From positions 1,098,501-1,162,500 of the forward strand of contig JAOTOL010001553.1 of assembly GCA_034440575.1 (NCBI GenBank): a DNA stretch of 64,000 nt, in the 5' to 3' direction. Origin of the DNA: Imbricaverruca yamaguchii. Its lineage: Eukaryota; Arthropoda; Thecostraca; Neoverrucidae. Under the pieces are notes generated by a model that was not told the DNA's origin, did not search any database, and was given only the letters and a program-made list of their open reading frames with translations. This document shows positions 45,000 to 57,598 of the stretch, in pieces; within the stretch, counting starts at the first letter, position 1, and every line of letters starts with the position of its first letter. Position numbers and translations under genes: made by a program.

Positions 45000-45208
45000 A
45001 ATCCGCCCCTGTCGGTCGGATCCGCTCTCGACGCGACAGCCGATCGCACACACACATCTCGCCCGTCTGACGCGGACACGGCCGGCCGTCGGACGCGGAC
45101 ACAGCCGGCCGTCGGACGCGGTGGTGAATGCGCGCCTGCATTCCATGGTCTATTCCTGTTGCGGCTCGGCGGTGGCCGGCCTCTGCCGCCGGCGGCAGCT
45201 CTGAGCGG

Positions 45209-45447
45209 GCTGCCGCTGCCGCTGCCGCTGCCGCTGCCGCTGCCGCTGCCGCTGCCGCTGCCGCTGCCGCTGCCGCTGCCGCTGCCGCTGCCGCTGCCGC
45301 TGCCGCTGCCGCTGCCGCTGCCGCTGCCGCTGCCGCTGCCGCTGCCGCTGCCGCTGCCGCTGCCGCTGCCGCTGCCGCTGCCGCTGCCGCTGCCGCTGCC
45401 GCTGCCGCTGCCGCTGCCGCTGACGCTGCCGCTGCCGCTGACGCCAC
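45209..45447. repeat. (GCTGCC)n hexanucleotide array, about 38 copies
   Basis: About 35 uninterrupted units from 45209 to 45420, then two units with GCTGAC changes and an abrupt end. Five of the six frames through it stay open (Ala-Ala, Leu-Pro, Cys-Arg, Gly-Ser, Ser-Gly/Gln-Arg), giving spurious poly-LP, poly-A and poly-GS proteins. Confidence 0.97.
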
Positions 45448-45734
45448 CGTGCTTACCTCGCACCGCGCTCCCCACCACGCGTCTGCTTGTCGTCCGTCAG
45501 CACCGGCCCGCCATGCCCCGCCGTCCCCCTCCGTCGAGACCGATGGAGATGAGATCGGTGGGCGCAGGTCGGCTCGCAGCGTGTGAGCCATACGATCGCT
45601 GGAGACGGGACGGAATGGCCACATCGGCGCGTCGTGTTTTCGGACTGCGGATGGCTTCCGATGCACAGTGGATAGATGATTTCGTAGCAATACCTTCCGA
45701 GAAGCTGTCCTCACGGGCGGCGTAACGGCGGGGA

Positions 45735-45905
45735 AGCGGGGAAGGGGGACGGGGCGGCGGGGCGGCGGGGTAGCGGGGCGGCGGGGCGGCGGGGCGGCGG
45801 GACGGCAGGGCGGCGGGGCGGCGGGGCGGCGGGGCGGCGGGGCGGCGGGGCGGCGGGGCGGCGGGACGGCAGGGCGGCGGGCCGGCGGGGCGGCGGGGCG
45901 GCACT
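45735..45905. repeat. GGGGCGGC 8-bp repeat, about 20 copies
   Basis: Clean units with a few GGGACGGC, GGCAGGGC and GGGGTAGC changes. G4 runs every eight bases on the plus strand make quadruplex formation plausible. Confidence 0.95.
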
Positions 45906-46127
45906 GCCCACGGTCTCGCCGACTGGTGGCGGCGCTGCTGTCGGCGGAAGCGACTGGCAGCCGTATTTGACGGTGTCGTCAGCTGCGGGAAGCCATGTGT
46001 GGGCTGCCATGTTGAGGTCAGATTTACGCGCCGGCACAGCTCAATGACAATAAACGGGAAGCCGTATTGTGTACACTGCGCCAGCATATGTGACAGCGCG
46101 ACACGGATACTGCGTCACTTCTCCGGC

Positions 46128-46400
46128 GCGAAGGACGCTGCGCCACGCTCGTCTCCGGCTGTAAGGATGCTGCGCCACGCTCGTCTCCGGCTGTAAGGAC
46201 GCTGCGCCACGCTCGTCTCCGGCTGTAAGGATGCTGCGCCACGCTCGTCTCCGGCTGTAAGGACGCTGCGCCACGCTCGTCTCCGGCTGTAAGGCCGCTG
46301 CGCCACGCTCGTCTCCCGTTCCGAGGACGCTGCTTTGCACTCGTCTCCGGACCCGACGACGCTGCGGCGCACTCGTCTTCGTTTCGGAGCACGCTGCGTC
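46128..46400. repeat. 32-bp minisatellite, 6 regular and about 3 diverged copies
   Basis: Core GCTGCGCCACGCTCGTCTCC, period 32 bp. Adjacent units alternate between AAGGATGCTG and AAGGACGCTG in a dimer-like pattern. The right end decays (TCCCGTTCCGAGGACGCTG, CTCGTCTTCGTTTCGGAGC). Confidence 0.92.
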
Positions 46401-47799
46401 GCGTTGGTACCTGACAGCGACGTTTGACTCTCCAACAGCCACAGCGGTCACGAGGTTCCATAAACAACAGCAAGCATGCCAATTTTGCTAGCCGACGTCT
46501 GCTTGTTCACCCCGGCGAAATGTTGCAACACGAAGGGGCGAAATTCTAACAACGAGCAAATTTGGCCCCAAAAATTTGCCTGACGCACTTGCGATTTCTT
46601 GTTTTTACTTCATTGCAGCCGTCTTGTTGCGGCTTTAGTTGCGGTTGACGTGTGATCTCCGTCCTCGGTCGCGACGGAGTCGAGCCTCGTCGTCCTTTGT
46701 GCCCTGGCGCAGTTCGGTATCTCTGGCCAGCCATGTGAGTCCAGAAACATCGGCTCGTCTTGTCCCAAGTCCCTTTGTCCAGGGCTCTGGTAAGCTCGAC
46801 CCGCCTTGTCTCGAGTTGAGTGGACACATCATCACTCGTACCCCGAGCTTCAGGAACGACTGGAAGCGCAGCCAAACTGGAGCGAGCTAATGAACTGTAG
46901 ACCCCGTTGTGCTTGGGAGACGCTCTTGTGAGTTATTGCCATGATCCAGTTATTAATGTGCCCTGCAGTTAATGATGCAGTGAGGTCGGATACGAATGTA
47001 GCTGTCACTGAACGTATGTGAGTACGATGTGAATAATGGATGATATGAAATGTGGCCACGTAGTTTGTGGATTACATTTGGATTTTTTAGGAGCAGGAAG
47101 CTGCTTCCCGGAAATACCAGCTGGTTCCATGCAAGGTGATATATGAAATTACCGTGGTGGGAGAGAACGTGCCAATAAATATATTTTAGTAACTTCGAAA
47201 CATTAGAAATCCTAAGAGCCATTCGGTACCAGGGGCTTCCTTTTGGGACCCATTTGCGCCACTGTTATAGCCTAGTGTCACCCAGGATCTTGATCTGGAT
47301 TGAACGAACAGGCTATTCCTGGATTTAACACATCCAGTGCATTACCCTCTCCAGACAACTATCCGCTCATTGTCTCATTTTGAGATTGGACGGTGCTGTT
47401 TGACAGTGAACTGCACTGTGGTGAAGTGCTCAACGCTTACTGGAATGTTCAAACTGAAACTCTGATGTCACAGGCACGAAGAAAAACGTCCACGCTGTAT
47501 TTGATTAGGTAAACATTTTCCTCTCCGCACCCGTGAGTGCACGGTACAGCTCCAACACTGATCCAACTGCGCCGTTGGCGGCGAGCGACGCCCCGCTTCC
47601 GGTCGCTGCGACGCTGCGCAGTTCGGCAGCCAATTGCGGCGTCGGTGCCGACGCGACGGTGACGGTCAAGGTCACTGGCGGCGGTCGATGTCGACGGTGA
47701 GCTGGCGGCGACTGCGCTGCAGCTGCCTGTTTTGATCGGACACGTTATTGGCTGCTGGTGGCCCGGCTGGGTGGGCGAACGTCACGAACGCGAACCACT
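46401..47799. other. Unique sequence, no gene seen
   Basis: No gene supported. 47390-47470 resembles 35030-35130 (GCTGTTTGACA ... AACTGC ... GTGCTCAA), perhaps an old dispersed repeat. Confidence 0.35.
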
Positions 47800-47978
47800 G
47801 TTGAGGTACGCCCGCGCTATTGGGTGACGAGGAACGTCGGTGCTGTTGAGGAATACTGGTGCTATTGAGGAATGCTGTGATGCTCTTGAAGAATGCGGTC
47901 GCCATTGAGGAATGTCAGCGCTATTCAATGCCGGTGCTATTGAGGAAAGCCGGTGCTGTTGAGGAACGCCAGCGAGAC
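47800..47978. repeat. Degenerate 19-22-bp repeat (GGTGCTATTGAGGAATGC)
   Basis: About eight imperfect units such as GGTGCTGTTGAGGAATACT and GGTCGCCATTGAGGAATG. Highly diverged. Confidence 0.8.
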
Positions 47979-49462
47979 TGGTCGTGGAGCCGATGTGACG
48001 CACGGTGTGGCATACTGGCGGCAAGTTGCAAAGTTGTCGCAGATAGTAGAGATACCGTTGGACGCTGACGTCACTCCGCTGGAATTGGCTCGGTGCGCCG
48101 AATACGCCACGGAGTGACGAATCCAACGCGAGGGTTTAACTTTACCCATGTCAAAAGCATGCTGCTCAGCGCTGAAATCGCTTCGAAATGTCCATAAGTT
48201 GCTGGGGCGCAGGGCTTAGCCGAACAGTATCCGAGGGATGTGGAAGCCGAGGCGGTATTTCTGCAAATGGCGCACAGCAGCCAGCGAGCCTCTGCTGTGG
48301 CCGACGTCGTCTGTTGCGCTGCCAACGAAAACAGCGCACGCGCTGATGTGAGTGTCGCTCTCTGTCGCATCGCACACACTTAATTCGAGCCGAGCGACGC
48401 GATCGTAAATCACCAGCCGAAGTATCAAATGATGGCGAGACTAGGCGCACTATTATACCACAGCGCCGCCCGGCTGGCATGCTGTGCCGCAACGCTTCCA
48501 AAGAGTGTTAATGGCCCGCATTAACACTAGGGAGCCATCAACCAGGGTAGCCGTGCTGCTTCCTCCACTGCTGAAGGGCGGACGCACAATTCAGGCTGCA
48601 GCGGCGACGAAGGGGTTCCGGCGGACATTCATCAGTGCCAGGGGTATAATGATGAAGAATGGTCCGCAGTTTTCATAATCTTAAGGCGTCATATATCTAC
48701 TTATATATATATAATAAATTCACTAGGGCTTCACTATCGCTCGAATTCATACACAGGGGCATGAAAAGTCCCAGGACTAAAGCATTTTAAACGGCATACC
48801 AGCACCTGCCACCAAATGCGAAGACTGTTGTGCTTCATAAGCCGGCTGGTATTGTCACTTATCGAACAATGTTGGCTGACATAACTTGACGGCATCGTTT
48901 CCGTCAGACCTTGTGTCTCGTTCCGCTTCATCACGCATTCCTTCATGCCCGATTGATTATGGGTAATTCGGCCGCCTACCGTCGACACTGGCCAACATCT
49001 ATCTGTCTGCCTTCGCTGACATGCTACGGCAATCATGGGTGCTGATACCAGGCTCCTGCCCGTCGCCCGGTTCTTAAGCCTGTGCTGACGGTGTTGCCCG
49101 GCGTGCTATCAGTGGGTAAACTCGACGTCATCATCGGACATGCTTGCAAAACAAGGCCGATCATGTGGCGGGCAGTCCGTGTCAGCGAGCGCCGCAACCC
49201 CGGCCGTGTAATAAGAAGCTCGTGAAAGTCCGGAGCTCGTTAAATGTCGGCGGAGCCGGTCGACGTTTAAACACCACGGTCACGCTGACGCCGCCATGGA
49301 CCAGCGGCGAACAGTCGAATAACCCATGCAGTGGCTCGGCCACTGCGCCGGGCAGCGGAGTCCGTGTCGGTTCTGAGAGGCTGCCCGTTACAATCGCGTT
49401 CATCTGGACGCGGCCGGGTCGGTTTACGGTGGAGCGGAGAGCGGCCGCCGGCCAGCTGCCGG
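47979..49462. other. Unique sequence
   Basis: No supported gene. A short TA run lies at about 48697-48714. Confidence 0.4.
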
Positions 49463-50745
49463 CCGGCCCGCCGCCGGAGCCGCCGCATCCTCGGCAGTCT
49501 GCACGGCCGGCCCGCCGCCGGAGCCGCCGCATCCTCGGCAGTCTGCACGGCCGGCCCGCCGCCGGAGCCGCCGCATCCTCGGCAGTCTGCACGGCCGGCC
49601 CGCCGCCGGAGCCGCCGCATCCTCGCAGTCTGCAGGCCGGCCCGCCGCCGGAGCCGCCGCATCCTCGGCAGTCTGCACGGCCGGCCCGCCGGAGCCGCCG
49701 CATCCTCGGCAGTCTGCACGGCCGGCCCGCCGCCGGAGCCGCCGCATCCTCGGCAGTCTGCACGGCCGGCCCGCCGCCGGAGCCGCCGCATCCTCGGCAG
49801 TCTGCACGGCCGGCCCGCCGCCGGAGCCGCCTCATCCTCGCAGTCTGCACGGCCGGCCCGCCGCCGGAGCCGCCGCATCCTCGGCAGTCTGCACGGCCGG
49901 CCCGCCGCCGGAGCCGCCGCATCCTCGGCAGTCTGCACGGCCGGCCCGCGCCGGAGCCGCCGCATCCTCGGCAGTCTGCACGGCCGGCCCGCCGCCGGAG
50001 CCGCCGCATCCTCGGCAGTCTGCACGGCCGGCCCGCCGCCGGAGCCGCCGCATCCTCGGCAGTCTGCACGGCCGGCCCGCCGCCGGAGCCGCCGCATCCT
50101 CGGCAGTCTGCACGGCCGGCCCGCCGCCGGAGCCGCCGCATCCTCGGCAGTCTGCACGGCCGGCCCGCCGCCGGAGCCGCCGCATCCTCGGCAGTCTGCA
50201 CGGCCGGCCCGCCGCCGGAGCCGCCGCATCCTCGGCAGTCTGCACGGCCGGCCCGCCGCCGGAGCCGCCGCATCCTCGGCAGTCTGCACGGCCGGCCCGC
50301 CGCCGGAGCCGCCGCATCCTCGGCAGTCTGCACGGCCGGCCCGCCGCCGGAGCCGCCGCATCCTCGGCAGTCTGCACGGCCGGCCCGCCGCCGGAGCCGC
50401 CGCATCCTCGGCAGTCTGCACGGCCGGCCCGCCGCCGGAGCCGCCGCATCCTCGGCAGTCTGCACGGCCGGCCCGCCGCCGGAGCCGCCGCATCCTCGGC
50501 AGTCTGCACGGCCGGCCCGCCGCCGGAGCCGCCGCATCCTCGGCAGTCTGCACGGCCGGCCCGCCGCCGGAGCCGCCGCATCCTCGGCAGTCTGCACGGC
50601 CGGCCCGCCGCCGAGCCGCCGCATCCTCGGCAGTCTGCACGGCCGGCCCGCCGCCGGAGCCGCCGCATCCTCGGCAGTCTGCACGGCCGGCCCTCCGCCG
50701 GAGCCGCCGCATCCTCGGCAGTCTGCACGGCCGGACCGCCGCGTT
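49463..50745. repeat. 44-bp minisatellite, about 29 copies, six-frame open
   Basis: Core CGCCGCATCCTCGGCAGTCT, period 44 bp. The left third has truncated units (about 49621-49640, 49685-49692, 49835, 49948). From about 49955 to 50610 units are almost identical. There is no stop codon on either strand, so overlapping frames of 380-620 codons exist in at least five frames. None is a credible gene. Confidence 0.96.
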
Positions 50746-52254
50746 CCCGCCACCGCGCTCGGTTCCCGCCACCACTGTGCGCGGCGCGCGCTGGCGCCGA
50801 CCCCCCCGTCGGACGTCCGCCGGTGGACGCGCGAACACGCGGCGCGAGCTGTTGTTTTAGCCGACACGGCGCGATGCGGAAGTGTACCCCGGCCGGTGCG
50901 CGCGCGCCACAGTCGGCCGGCGTTGTGTTGCCGACCGGGGCGTGTTTGTGCCACTCGCAGGCGTGCGGGCTCACTGATGAGGGTCAGTCAGGAGCTAGGT
51001 GGATGAGTCCAGCTGGCTCGGGTCGGGCCACCGGGTGGATCAGCAGTTCGGCGAGGTGCGGCCTCCTGCTCTGAGGTGAACCACCTTTGGTGATTCTCCC
51101 TTCATGGAGACGGCTCGCACATCTAAAGACGAGCCGCATGAATACGACTGGGGTCATTAAAAAAAAACATTGCCGTGTTATGTGTGTTCTTCTTTCTTCT
51201 TTCTTCTGCTTCAACAGACGCTGATGAATGTAGCGCTATTCGCTGCTCTAACGAACACTGACGAAGGTGGCGTCGTTCGGTGTTCTAACAATCACAGATG
51301 AAAGTAGCGCCGTCGTTATCTATTCACTGGAACATCAGAAACTGGCGTGGACACTCCGAAGCGTCAGAAATAAATGATACCAGGGGAGCCGCTCAAAGCG
51401 TCCCATTCGGACGGGGCATGCACCTGAAGAAAGGGCCTGTGGCAAATGGTTGATGCGTTGGAGCCAGAGATGACCACTCCCCGAATGCACTGCCCGACAT
51501 CTGGACACGCACACACACCAGTACACCTGGACATGTACACACAGCAGTACATTTGAATTGCACATTTGGACATGCACACATGGGAGTACCATATGCGTCT
51601 CTGTCGGTTATGCCAGTGTCTTTGTTCGCCATCCCACCTGATATCCCATGCTAATAGCACTCCACGTGCCTCTGATGCTCCAGCGCCGGATGCTCCTTTA
51701 GCCGGTGGACCATACCTTTACAGTTAGGCGAACTAATGCTGCCAGATGGCACATTTCCTCAGCCGAGGCGATAAAAAAGCCTGCCTCGTCCAGTGCAGGA
51801 CGGACAACCGGCCGTGCGACGCCGAGCGGTGCCCGCCGGCGCCCAACAGGAACAGCTGGCACGCCGCAGGCTCAGCAGCCAGCGACGCACACTTGTGCGG
51901 CCTCGCTGACAGCGAGGGTCCGGCGCGAAGAGCGCGTTTTTGTCTCTGATGCAATTAGTACGTTTCAGTAGGCACTTCAGCTATTGATTCAGATTGCGTT
52001 CCACGCGCGCCTGGCTTTTCTTCGCCGGCGGCGCTGGACTCGTTGTGCATTTGTGATTGGTGCACGGGCGCGTTTCGTTTCGGTCGCTTGACCCACATGG
52101 TCCGATCTGGCCACCAGTCGCCGTTTGTGTTGGCGTCGCACTGGGCCGTGCGTGACGCACTGACGATGCACCTGAACGCGGCGGTCAGCGTGCCGGCCGC
52201 CGGCGAACGCCGCCGGACGGTGCTTCCATTGTAGATGCGGCACCCGAGGAGGAG
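50746..52254. other. CpG-rich flank, then unique sequence with weak repeats
   Basis: 50746-50960 is CpG-dense. 51215-51310 has a roughly 55-bp imperfect repeat around CTGATGAATGTAGCG, and 51485-51585 a CTGGACATGCACACA-type repeat. No gene. Confidence 0.35.
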
Positions 52255-52580
52255 CGCTGTGAAGAGACCCCAGGCGTGCCACCTGGCGTGCTCCGTCCCG
52301 CCCGGGGCGTGCTCCGCCTGACGCCTATGGCCCCGGCCCCAGGCGTGCCACCTGGCGTGCTCCGTCCCGCCCGGGGCGTGTCAGCCTGAGCGGCCCAGGC
52401 GGCTCCTGCGCGACGTCTGCCCGGGGCGTGCTCCGCCTGACGCCTGGCCCGGCCCAGGAGGAGCGCTGTGAAAACCCTGGCCACTTCCCGTCTCCCCCGT
52501 GCCACCTGGCGTGCCACCGACCCGCCCGGGGCGTGCTCAGCCTGACGCATGCGACCTGGCCCCAGGCGGAGCGTCCCTAC
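52255..52580. repeat. GC-rich imperfect repeat (about 70 bp unit)
   Basis: GCGTGCCACCTGGCGTGCTC, CGCCCGGGGCGTGCTC and GCCTGACGCC recur three to four times with deletions. Disordered, probably the remains of a minisatellite. Confidence 0.75.
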
Positions 52581-52976
52581 GACGCCGACGTGGAGTACAA
52601 CCACGACGCGCGTGTGGGCTCACAAGCGCTGCGAAGCCTACGCCCAGTCATTGTGAAGCTTGCGCACGTCAGACCCGTGGGCAGACCCCGCTCAGTCCCG
52701 AGCCCGCCCACGTCAGAGCCGCGGCCCTGGCCCCCTGCCGGCGCGCTGCCCTTTCGCGTCGTCTCATTTATTCGAGCCGCGGCGCGCGCCACATTTGATC
52801 CGAGCTGCGTCGGCTCATGTGACAGCTCCGGCGACGGGCGACCACGCACGCACCCCCCCCAGTCCACCCCCACCCCCTCACCCGCTCCAGTCACCTGGCT
52901 CCCAAGGTACAACGCATCGCAAACCGGACACATGCTCCCAGAACGGCGCGGCGGATCGAAACATTTAGTGCGCGAG
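52581..52976. other. Unique GC-rich sequence
   Basis: No gene supported. Contains C-rich runs (52850-52880). Confidence 0.4.
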
Positions 52977-53072
52977 CTGATCTTGTCTGCTGATCGGTGA
53001 TCTTGTCTGCTGATCGGTGATCTTGTCTGCTGATCGGTGATCTTGTCTGCTGATCGGTGATCTTGTCTGCTG
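52977..53072. repeat. 20-bp minisatellite, 5 copies
   Basis: Unit TGATCTTGTCTGCTGATCGG, repeated without change, the last copy truncated. CTGATCGGTGATC contains the imperfect palindrome GATCGGTGATC. Confidence 0.97.
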
Positions 53073-53204
53073 CAGTGAAACTCACCCACCGGGGTCTGCA
53101 ATAATATCCGCCAGCACAACTAATCTTGACGAAATCGGGTGTACGAGCTAATATGATGTTATGGCACTTGTTGCCATCACACGAAACACGCGCCAATTAT
53201 CGCA
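53073..53204. other. Short unique spacer between arrays
   Basis: About 130 bp of unique sequence separate the 20-bp and 37-bp arrays. Nothing is recognised in it. Confidence 0.4.
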
Positions 53205-54315
53205 CCAGTATCGGGGCGGTCTACCGTCACGGCATATCTCACCAGTGTCGGGGCGGTCTCCCGTCACGGCATATCTCACCAGTGTCGGGGCGGTCTCCCG
53301 TCACGGCATATCCACGTGGGGGCGGTCCCCGTCACGGCATATCTCACCAGTGTCGGGGCGGTCTCCGTCACGGCATATCTCACCAGTGTCGGGCGCGGCT
53401 CTCACCAGTGTCGGGGCGGTCTCCCGTCACGGCATATCTCACCAGTGTCGGGGCGGTCTCCTGTCACGGCATATCTCACCAGTGTCGGGGCGGTCTCCCG
53501 TCACGGCATATCTCACCAGTGTCGGGGCTGTCTACCGTCACGGCATATCTCACCAGTGTCGGGGCGGTCTACTGTCACGGCATAGCGCACCAGTGTCAGG
53601 GCGACTTCCCGTCACGGCATATCTCACCAGTGTCGGGGCGGTCTACCGTCACGGCATATCTCACCAGTGTCGGGGCGGCCTCCCGCACGGCACAGTGTCG
53701 GCCCCGTCCCGTCACGGCATATCTCACCAGTGTCGGGGGTCCCCGTCACGGCATATCTCACCAGTGTCGGGGCGGTCTACCGTCACGGCATATCTCACCA
53801 GTGTCGGGGCGGTCTACCGTCACGGCATATCTCACCAGTGTCGGGGCGGCCTCCCGTCACGGCATATCTCACCAGTGTCGGGGCGGTCTACCGTCACGGC
53901 ATATCTCACCAGTGTCGGGGCGGCCTCGTAGATCTACCGTCACGGCATATCTCACCAGTGTCGGGGCGGCCTACCGTCACGGCATATCTCACCAGTGTCG
54001 GGGCGGTCTCCCGTCACGGCATATCTCACCAGTGTCGGGGCGGTCTCCCGTCACGGCATATCTCACCAGTGTCGGGGCGGTCTACCGTCACGGCATATCT
54101 CACCAGTGTCGGGGCGGTCTCCCGTCACGGCATATCTCACCAGTGTCGGGGCGGTCTACCGTCACGGCATATCTCACCAGTGTCGGGGCGGTCTCCCGTC
54201 ACGGCATATCTCACCAGTGTCGGGGCGGTCTCCCGTCACGGCATATCTCACCAGTGTCGGGGCGGGCCTGTTACGGCATATCGCACCAGTGCCAGGGCGA
54301 CCTCCCGTCACAGCA
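53205..54315. repeat. 37-bp minisatellite, about 29 copies
   Basis: Core GTCACGGCATATCTCACCAG, period 37 bp. The main variation is GGTCT[C/A]CC. Truncated units cluster in the left half (53310-53400, 53690-53755). The right 300 bp are regular before decaying (TTACGGCATATCGCACC). Confidence 0.95.
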
Positions 54316-54835
54316 CGTTAGGCATGGTATCAATACACGCCAGACATGGGTGCTGTAATACATATACAGGTATCAAGTCAGGCATGGCATCACTATGCGT
54401 CAGGCATGGGTGGTGCAGCACATGTACAAATATCACATCTGACATGGCATCACGATGCATAAGATTTGGTATCACAACACATCACATTTGACACATGAGG
54501 TTTAGTATCACGACACATCAGGGAAGATAACCCGCGTCAGGCATGGTATGGCGATACGTGTCAAATATGACAGCATTGCACATGTATGTGTCACAGCGCA
54601 GCACGGGGTGGTGGCACGACACATGTGGTATCACGAGCATCCAGTACGAGCATCATGACACATTACATTTAGCGTCACGTTGCATCAGGCAATGTATCAC
54701 CTGTCAGGCATGGTATCACGGCACGTGTCAAATGTGGCAGTTTAATACGTCTACAGAAGCACAACACGTGGCTGTGTCACGACGTGTATGACATCACGAG
54801 CACCCGATACAGGCATCGCGGCATACCACGATACC
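54316..54835. repeat. Degenerate CATGGTATCAC-type repeat with about 165-bp higher-order duplication
   Basis: Motifs GGCATGGTATCAC, ACGACACATCA and ACGTGTCAAAT recur. The block 54534-54664 is echoed at 54700-54830 (GTCAGGCATGGTAT ... CGTGTCAAAT ... ATCACGAGCA). It lies directly against the 37-bp array and may derive from it, as both contain GGCAT. Confidence 0.7.
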
Positions 54836-55285
54836 AGCAGCGGCAATTATCGCAACTTTAGGCCCACTTTGCTCGCCTGCTATCAGCGGCGGCGACCGCA
54901 GGCGCGCAATTCGTGCCGCGCTCCAGCGTTATGCTGCCACGTCACCGGCAGGTAGTTGACCTGTCGGAGGCATATTAAGCCGCCTGGCCAGACCACGGGC
55001 CAAGCTCATGACCGCGTGCTCACGATGTGGTCGCAGCCGCTATTGTTCTCAGGTTCGCATCGCTTTGATCAATACGAGCGGCCCCACCCGTGGCATGAAT
55101 TACTCTGTGGTGATCTGCCATTTGCCGATCGCCATGTTTCTCCGCTTGCGAAGGCCGTCACCGGGTGCAATTCCACCATGTATGAATAATGCATGCCGTG
55201 GGCTGCTAGGAATGCGGTAACATTTGACCGCGACACGACTTGTCAGGATTTGTTAGACGATTGGCCTGGACACGCTTTGCGCTGG
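54836..55285. other. Unique sequence
   Basis: No gene or RNA recognised. Confidence 0.4.
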
Positions 55286-55660
55286 GACGTGGCGAAGGCT
55301 GTGTCGACAGGAATGGTATGTGTCGACATTGCATCGACAGGAATGGTATGTATCGACATTGTGTCGACATTGTGTGGACATTAATAGCATGTCGATATTA
55401 TGTCGATACTGTGCTGACATTATGTCGGCAGTAATGGCATATGTCGGCATCATATCGATATGAATGGTACATGCCGACATTATGTCTATAGATGTAGCAT
55501 GTGCAGACATCGTGCCGACATTATGTCAGCATAAGTGATATGTATCGACATAAATTATATGTGTCAACATTATGTCGACACGGTTGATACGTGTCGACAT
55601 TGTGTCGGCATTGCGTTGACAGAAATGACACGTGTCAACAACGTGTCGACAGGACTGTGT
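55286..55660. repeat. Degenerate TGTCGACATTATG repeat
   Basis: More than fifteen diverged copies of a 13-18-bp motif built around the palindrome TGTCGACA, with ATTATG or GGAATGGTATG spacers. A long-decayed array. Confidence 0.85.
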
Positions 55661-57598
55661 GTGCAGGAGGCGCTCGTGCCACCAGCTATCATGCATTGCT
55701 GACGCACTGTGGCAACCGAAGGTTGTTGGGATGTTGGGAGCCATACGGAGACGTGATCGTCATCTCGAGTTCCAACCAGTTTAAGCGCTAAGTCAGATCG
55801 GCCATCGCAGACCACCAGCTAAAGAAGCCAGGGATGTCTTTCTAGCGTACGTAAAACGATAGTGGAGTGTTAATAAATCAATCAACTGTCGTGCAGACGA
55901 ACTGACATTCACTAGGAGTTTTTCTTTCTTTCTTAGCGGGACCATTTTATAGGAGCATGGCACTGTGCGATGCACGTGCCGATAACATCCACTGGCAGGC
56001 CGTCTCCAGTGCGAAAAATACACTCTCTGAGCTATGTTTCGACATTCAGCCACTCATCGGCGCTGAAGTTAGGGACGTAATAGGTGACGGGACGTAATAG
56101 CTCGAATGTGACCAGCATGTCGCAGGTAGTTGACTCGCAACAGCGGTGTTAGTCCCAGAAACGGCCCCCATCCAGTCCTCTGTGCATCGAAGATGCCACA
56201 CCTGGCTCCAAGTGGGCATTTTCGCCGGCGTGACAGGTCTTTAACGTCGCGTCACGAGTGCCGATGCTATTTAAAAGCCGATCCGATCGCAGACTACTGC
56301 ATGCCTCACGTTCATGGAAGAGATGCTTGGTAATGCTAGTGTATCTACCTGGCCGGATTTTTGCCCAGTGTATCAGTTGTATATCGCTGGCAAACAGACG
56401 ATGATTTTTCCTCAATCTAGCAGGAGTAAAAGACGTGTCTGTCCCGCCGTTGCACTACTAAGAGGCATTCTTACGCGTGTAAGAACAATGAGGTATGCAT
56501 TCTTGTGAAGTATTATTTTCCCTACCAGCGAGCTGTTGTGAGAAAAAGCATACGCAGCGTAGCATAGCGGTAGAACCCCAACTCCCGATGATAATTCACG
56601 CACATACTGCCTAGTTCAGTGGCCTGTTGGGTAAGCAGGCTGGAGTATATTTTGTAAGTATGTTGATATTAAATGCGGAGCTTCGGAAACGTGCAGAAAA
56701 TGCGCTTACTGGCGTCAGACTGGCGGACCTCTTCCGCCTTTCGGTCCTGCAGCCATGCGGGCTTTCAGCATGCAGACTGTGTGTTGAATTTGTGGAACGT
56801 TCGGGAAAATATGGGGTTATCCAGCGGTGCCAGGTCGGTGGCATGATGCATGTCACGTGTGGGGTATTCCGGCTGCATGCAAACTGTCTGCGAGCAGCGC
56901 CATCGCTCGTTGGATTGTGCGAATGGTGGCGGAACGAGGGAAAGTAATCCGGACGTACGGAATCAAGGTAAAAAGGGAAACTTGAAGGGATATGGACAGG
57001 GGTGTTGTTTTATATACTTTTGAGTGGCAGGTGCACTTTCAATGCTGGCTTTGCTTGCCAATAATTTCAACGTTTAACATGAGACCCTATAGGGTGTGCC
57101 CCCGAATCTATCCCAGCCTGCCCATTGCCTTAATGTATTTCCCAATCATTTTCAGAAACCAACGCCCATGGAAATATGTGCTTAGATATGTCTAGATACT
57201 CGTGGCGGTTTTCTGATGTTTGTCAGGAGAGATTTGGCCAAGAATACTTATCGCGATATTCACAAATTTGTTGTGCTGTTTTGTTTACCCCCAAATTTGT
57301 GCACATGTAATGAGTGGGGGCTAGTTCAATGGACAGCGCTATTGCCGGTTTCCTAGCAGCAGCAGTGGTGTCTCGAAAGCCTTCGTCCCAGTGGCTGACA
57401 GTGTTGGGCGGCGACAGAGGGACGGCGAGCGCACATGCATCCATATATGTCGCATTAATCTAGATTAGTTAGTCCTCCCAATGTTCGCATCTATCCCTAG
57501 CTGCTCACAGTGTGGCGCGCGCGGCGCCAACGATCCTCTTTTATGACGCTCGTCTGCGACGGTCTGCAGCGGCGTTCGGCGGCGCATTGAACAGTGTG
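55661..57598. other. Unique sequence, no gene called
   Basis: A-box-like TAGCATAGCGG at 56563-56573 has no matching B-box. A frame at 56627-56947 has no recognisable domain. TATTTAAAAG at 56268-56277 could be a TATA element, but no gene follows clearly. Confidence 0.35.

Noticed and set aside
45128..45586. Poly-alanine and Leu-Pro proteins
   Set aside because: Produced by the (GCTGCC)n repeat. No exon signals.
49144..51006. Plus-strand frame of 620 codons and overlapping minus frames of 590, 523 and 380
   Set aside because: All come from a GC-rich 44-bp minisatellite without stops on either strand.
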